Source: Acidobacteriota bacterium (GTDB lineage: Bacteria > Acidobacteriota > Vicinamibacteria > Fen-336). From it: 64,000 nt of DNA. The DNA is taken from NCBI GenBank assembly GCA_011526565.1, contig WYBL01000140.1, positions 55,656-119,655 on the forward strand, written 5' to 3'. The position numbers and the translations under genes were made by a program. This document shows positions 61,385 through 64,000 of this stretch, piece after piece (positions within the stretch are counted from its first letter, which is position 1; each line of letters begins with the position of its first letter). The notes beneath the pieces were generated by a model. That model saw nothing but the letters and a program-made list of their open reading frames with translations. It was not told the origin of the DNA and did no database searches.

Positions 61385-61779
61385 GCTTCCTGGCCGATAC
61401 CAACGTGCTGGGTGAGCTGAGCCGTCCTCGCCCGAACCCGGGCGTGCTGCGGTGGGCCGACCAGATCCACACCGTGAACCTGAGCGTCATCACCCTCGAG
61501 GAGATCCGCCACGGACTGGTCTGGAAGCCGAACGCGCGGATCGCGTTGTGGTTCGATCAGTTCCTCGAGGAGCACTGCCAGGTCCTTCCCGTCACCGAAG
61601 AAGTGGCGCGCAGGGCCGGCGAAATGCGCGGACGCCTGCGCGCTCGCGGCGAGACCCGCACCCAGGCCGACATGCTGATCGCCGCGACCGCCGCCACGCA
61701 CGCGCTCGTGCTGGTGACCCGCAACACGGCCGACTTCGACGGCTGCGGAGTCACCGTGCTGAACCCCTGGGGGGCCTGA
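61381..61779 (+). CDS. vapC: VapC-type PIN-domain toxin
   Basis: The 132-residue PIN domain protein starts MSFLADTNVLGELSR with the first catalytic Asp, has the Glu in TLEEIRHGL, and TQADMLIAATA and TRNTADFDG with the remaining acids. The four-acid ribonuclease site is complete. Such toxins cleave tRNA or rRNA and are held by the antitoxin encoded just upstream, with which it overlaps by four bases. Confidence 0.92.
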   Translation: MSFLADTNVLGELSRPRPNPGVLRWADQIHTVNLSVITLEEIRHGLVWKPNARIALWFDQFLEEHCQVLPVTEEVARRAGEMRGRLRARGETRTQADMLIAATAATHALVLVTRNTADFDGCGVTVLNPWGA

Positions 61780-61780
61780 G

Positions 61781-64000
61781 TCAGCGCACGACGAAGGCGT
61801 AGCGCCAGGCGCGGATGCCCGGGCGGAAGACCTCGAGGTGGGCGAGGCTGCCGCCCGGCCCCAGGGCCTCCACGCGGAGCTGGTACCGTCCGCGCGACAG
61901 AGGCAGTTCGACCTCGCAGAGGGTGGTGCGCCCCTCCAGCGGCGCGGGGCGCGGTGCGTCCTCGGCGGGGTCGGCCCGCACCTCGTAGCGGTAGGCCGTC
62001 GCTCCGGGGACGGGGTCCCACGCGAAGCGGACCGGCGAGGCGAGCTCGGGAGCGGCGTCCTTCGCGCCGGGGTGGTCGGCGCTGTCCTCGGGCGCGCGCA
62101 GCCGCATCACCCGGTGCAGGGTGAGGTCGCGCGCCGTCTCCACGCCCGCCGTCAGCTCGAACGTGATCCCGCCGACCAGCGCGGCGCCGGGGTCGGAGCG
62201 CAGCGGCCCGAACGTCGCCGTGCCGTAGTACCGGCCGGGAGCGCCGAAGATGCGGAAGCGTCCGCCGCGCGGTTCGTAGTCGGCGTGGAGCTGGGCCAGC
62301 GCGCCGGCGTCCTCGTCGCGGAACCAGAAGCGCGGCCGCTCGGAGGTCAGCTCGTCGACGGCGCGGCCCGCCCACGTCATGCGGCCGGCGAGCACCCCGT
62401 CGTCGTGCGCCGGCGCGGGCCGCGGGGGCGCCTCGAGGGGAGGCCGGGCCGGAATGCGTGCCGGCGTGCGCGGCGTCGCGATTCGCGGCGCGGCATCCCA
62501 CCCGCGAGGGTTCGCGGCGGCTTTCGAAGCCAGGGCCGCCACGGTGACCGCGGCCAGCAGGCCGGCGGAGCGCAGGGCGAGTGCGCCGTCGCCTGCGGTC
62601 GGGGACAGCCCCGCCGTCGCCCCCCGCCGCGAGCGCCAGAAGCTCGCGAACAGCAGCGTCTGCACCAGCGCCGCGTCGACCAGGAGAGCGGACGGCAGAT
62701 AGCCGAGCGCGACGACGGCGTCGCGAGCGCCCGTGCGTCTGCGCAGCAACGCCTCTTCGTCCCACGTCGGGCGCGGCTGCCAGCGCGGGTGGACGTCGAG
62801 CGCCGCCATCGCCGCCAACAGCACGGCGGCGGCCGCGAGCGCCGCGCCGAGCCGGCGCCCGTTGCGGCCCGCGCCGCCGGGGTCGAGCCCCGCGCCGAGC
62901 AGCGCGCCGAGCGCCGCGCCGAGGTTCAGCACGTGCTCGAGGAACGGCAGCGCCACGCCGGCCGCCAGCGGGCCGCCCGCCAGCGCGGCGGCGAGCGCCC
63001 CCGCGGCGGCGCCGACGGCGATCAGCCACGGCGCCTCGCGAGCGGGCTCGGCCGCCGGCTCTCCGCCTCGCGTGTCCCCGTCACCCGCGCGGCTGGCGCG
63101 CAGCACCTCGAGCACGCGCGCGCGCAGCCAGTCGAGTTCGGGGCGAGGCAGGCCGTAGCCGAAGCGCACGCTGGCGCGGTCGGAGCGCGCGACCAGCACG
63201 CCCTGCGAGAAGTAGGCGAGCAGGCTGCGCGAGCCGCCGAGTTCGGGGTCGAGACACACGAGGTCCTCGAGCTCGCCCGCGGGCATCACCACGTCGCGCC
63301 GCCACAGCAGCCCGTTCTGGACGAGGCGCAGCCGCGCGGGCGTCACGTCCAGCAGGCCGCCGTTGCCGAACACCGCGAGCAGCGACGCGCTGCCGACCAG
63401 CAGGATCGGGAACAGCGACTGCGCGAGCGCCCACGCGATCGGCCCGGCGCCGTGGAGCCGACCGCCCAGCAGCGGCAGCACGACCATCGCCGTGAACGGG
63501 ATCAGGCAGAACAGGCCCACGAGGACGTTGAGCCCCGCGATCTGTCGCGGCGAGGGCACGGGAATCCGCGCTCGCAGCCGCGTCGGCCGATCGAGCAGCA
63601 CGAGGCTCGTGGTCTCGCGCGGCCTGTCCGGCACCGGTCCGCCCGGCCCGCGATCGCGCCACGCGACGTCGAGCTCGCCTGGACGCTTGCGCTCCGCCGC
63701 GACGTCGTCGCGCAGCTCGAGGCCGAGGAAGCGGGCGACCGCCTCGGCCACGGGCAGTGCCGCCTCCCAGGTCCCCGGCCGGTCGAGCTCGATCGACGCG
63801 GTGTCGCCCTCGATCACGACCGGGTAGCGGGTCTCCGCGTGTTCGCCTCCCGTCTGCTCGACTCGCACCCGCACCCGGCGCACCGCGGCGAGACTCTGCG
63901 CGCGCCCGGTGAGCCGGCCCGCGAGGCCGAAGCCGTCGACGGCCGTGCGCGTCGCGCGATCGAGGGTGAGCCGGCGCCGCACGAACAGGGCGGCGGCGAA
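61781..64000 (-). CDS. Large membrane protein of unknown function (5' end beyond the window)
   Basis: The frame is open at the right edge; GTG 63982 is a possible start, but the sequence before it (AALFV) reads like coding. About 740 residues are visible. Residues ~145-215 hold two to three helices (FCLIPFTAMVVLPLLGG, SLFPILLVGSASLLAVF), and several more hydrophobic segments follow to about residue 490. A periplasmic C-terminal part has a prolines/alanines linker and two beta-type domains (LTSERPRFWFRDEDA, and the fibronectin-like RFAWDPVPGATAYRYEVRADP). No family is recognised. The stop is two bases from the vapC stop. Confidence 0.7.
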   Translation of the reverse strand, partial: FAAALFVRRRLTLDRATRTAVDGFGLAGRLTGRAQSLAAVRRVRVRVEQTGGEHAETRYPVVIEGDTASIELDRPGTWEAALPVAEAVARFLGLELRDDVAAERKRPGELDVAWRDRGPGGPVPDRPRETTSLVLLDRPTRLRARIPVPSPRQIAGLNVLVGLFCLIPFTAMVVLPLLGGRLHGAGPIAWALAQSLFPILLVGSASLLAVFGNGGLLDVTPARLRLVQNGLLWRRDVVMPAGELEDLVCLDPELGGSRSLLAYFSQGVLVARSDRASVRFGYGLPRPELDWLRARVLEVLRASRAGDGDTRGGEPAAEPAREAPWLIAVGAAAGALAAALAGGPLAAGVALPFLEHVLNLGAALGALLGAGLDPGGAGRNGRRLGAALAAAAVLLAAMAALDVHPRWQPRPTWDEEALLRRRTGARDAVVALGYLPSALLVDAALVQTLLFASFWRSRRGATAGLSPTAGDGALALRSAGLLAAVTVAALASKAAANPRGWDAAPRIATPRTPARIPARPPLEAPPRPAPAHDDGVLAGRMTWAGRAVDELTSERPRFWFRDEDAGALAQLHADYEPRGGRFRIFGAPGRYYGTATFGPLRSDPGAALVGGITFELTAGVETARDLTLHRVMRLRAPEDSADHPGAKDAAPELASPVRFAWDPVPGATAYRYEVRADPAEDAPRPAPLEGRTTLCEVELPLSRGRYQLRVEALGPGGSLAHLEVFRPGIRAWRYAFVVR

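Overview
This is a very GC-rich bacterial chromosome segment with densely packed genes, many GTG/TTG starts and frequent 1-8 base overlaps. The gene content suggests an Acidobacteriota member, perhaps of the Thermoanaerobaculia type. The evidence is two orphan MacB-like permeases of the 'acidobacterial duplicated' kind, two Ser/Thr kinases built to carry TolB-like propellers, S46 and M64 secreted peptidases and a very large 2-hydroxyacyl-CoA dehydratase activase-like protein. No rRNA, tRNA or marker gene is present, so the taxonomy is inference.

Region 1 (1-11.5 kb, all + strand) is a [NiFe]-hydrogenase locus: the tail of a HybB/NrfD membrane subunit, a group-1-type large subunit, its C-terminal endopeptidase, a four-helix membrane protein, a Rieske lipoprotein and an SDR fused to a helical domain. 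A full cofactor assembly set follows in the order hypF-C-D-E-(crotonase)-A-B. The Rieske protein, the SDR fusion and the crotonase inside the hyp operon are the unusual parts.

Region 2 (11.5-21.1 kb) is an accessory patchwork: a palindromic repeat, a HicB-HicA toxin-antitoxin pair, a YpfJ-like metallopeptidase, a membrane-anchored propeller protein, an AAA/DUF4143 ATPase preceded by a 61-base repeat, and a kinase-propeller gene. Next come an MFS gene and a GNAT/cyclic-nucleotide-binding gene that are both beheaded at one junction near 19,820. An orphan second copy of the 61-base repeat follows.

Region 3 (21.1-25.4 kb) holds a DUF3237 protein and the M64 and S46 secreted peptidases. Region 4 (25.4-46.4 kb) is an envelope glycan/phospho-head-group region: two GT4 glycosyltransferases, two CDP-alcohol phosphatidyltransferases, two nucleotidyltransferases, a HisC/CobD-like PLP enzyme, a TagB/TagF-like transferase, a Wzx-like flippase, an MsbA-like ABC exporter, a TonB-receptor-like barrel and a GPH symporter. 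The dehydratase-activase giant sits in its middle.

Region 5 (46.4-50.9 kb) holds an ECF sigma/anti-sigma/DUF2892 cluster, an isocitrate-lyase/PEP-mutase superfamily enzyme, a second SDR paralogous to the hydrogenase-linked one, and a secreted cyclophilin. Region 6 (50.9-64 kb) holds the two ADOP permeases, a secreted protein with exactly seven 56-residue repeats plus a WSC domain, a DUF4256 protein, a kinase gene whose propeller is cut off near 57,012, a Phd-VapC pair and a large membrane protein running off the right edge. Several genes have a TANANT-type -10 hexamer six or seven bases before the start codon, which suggests leaderless transcripts.
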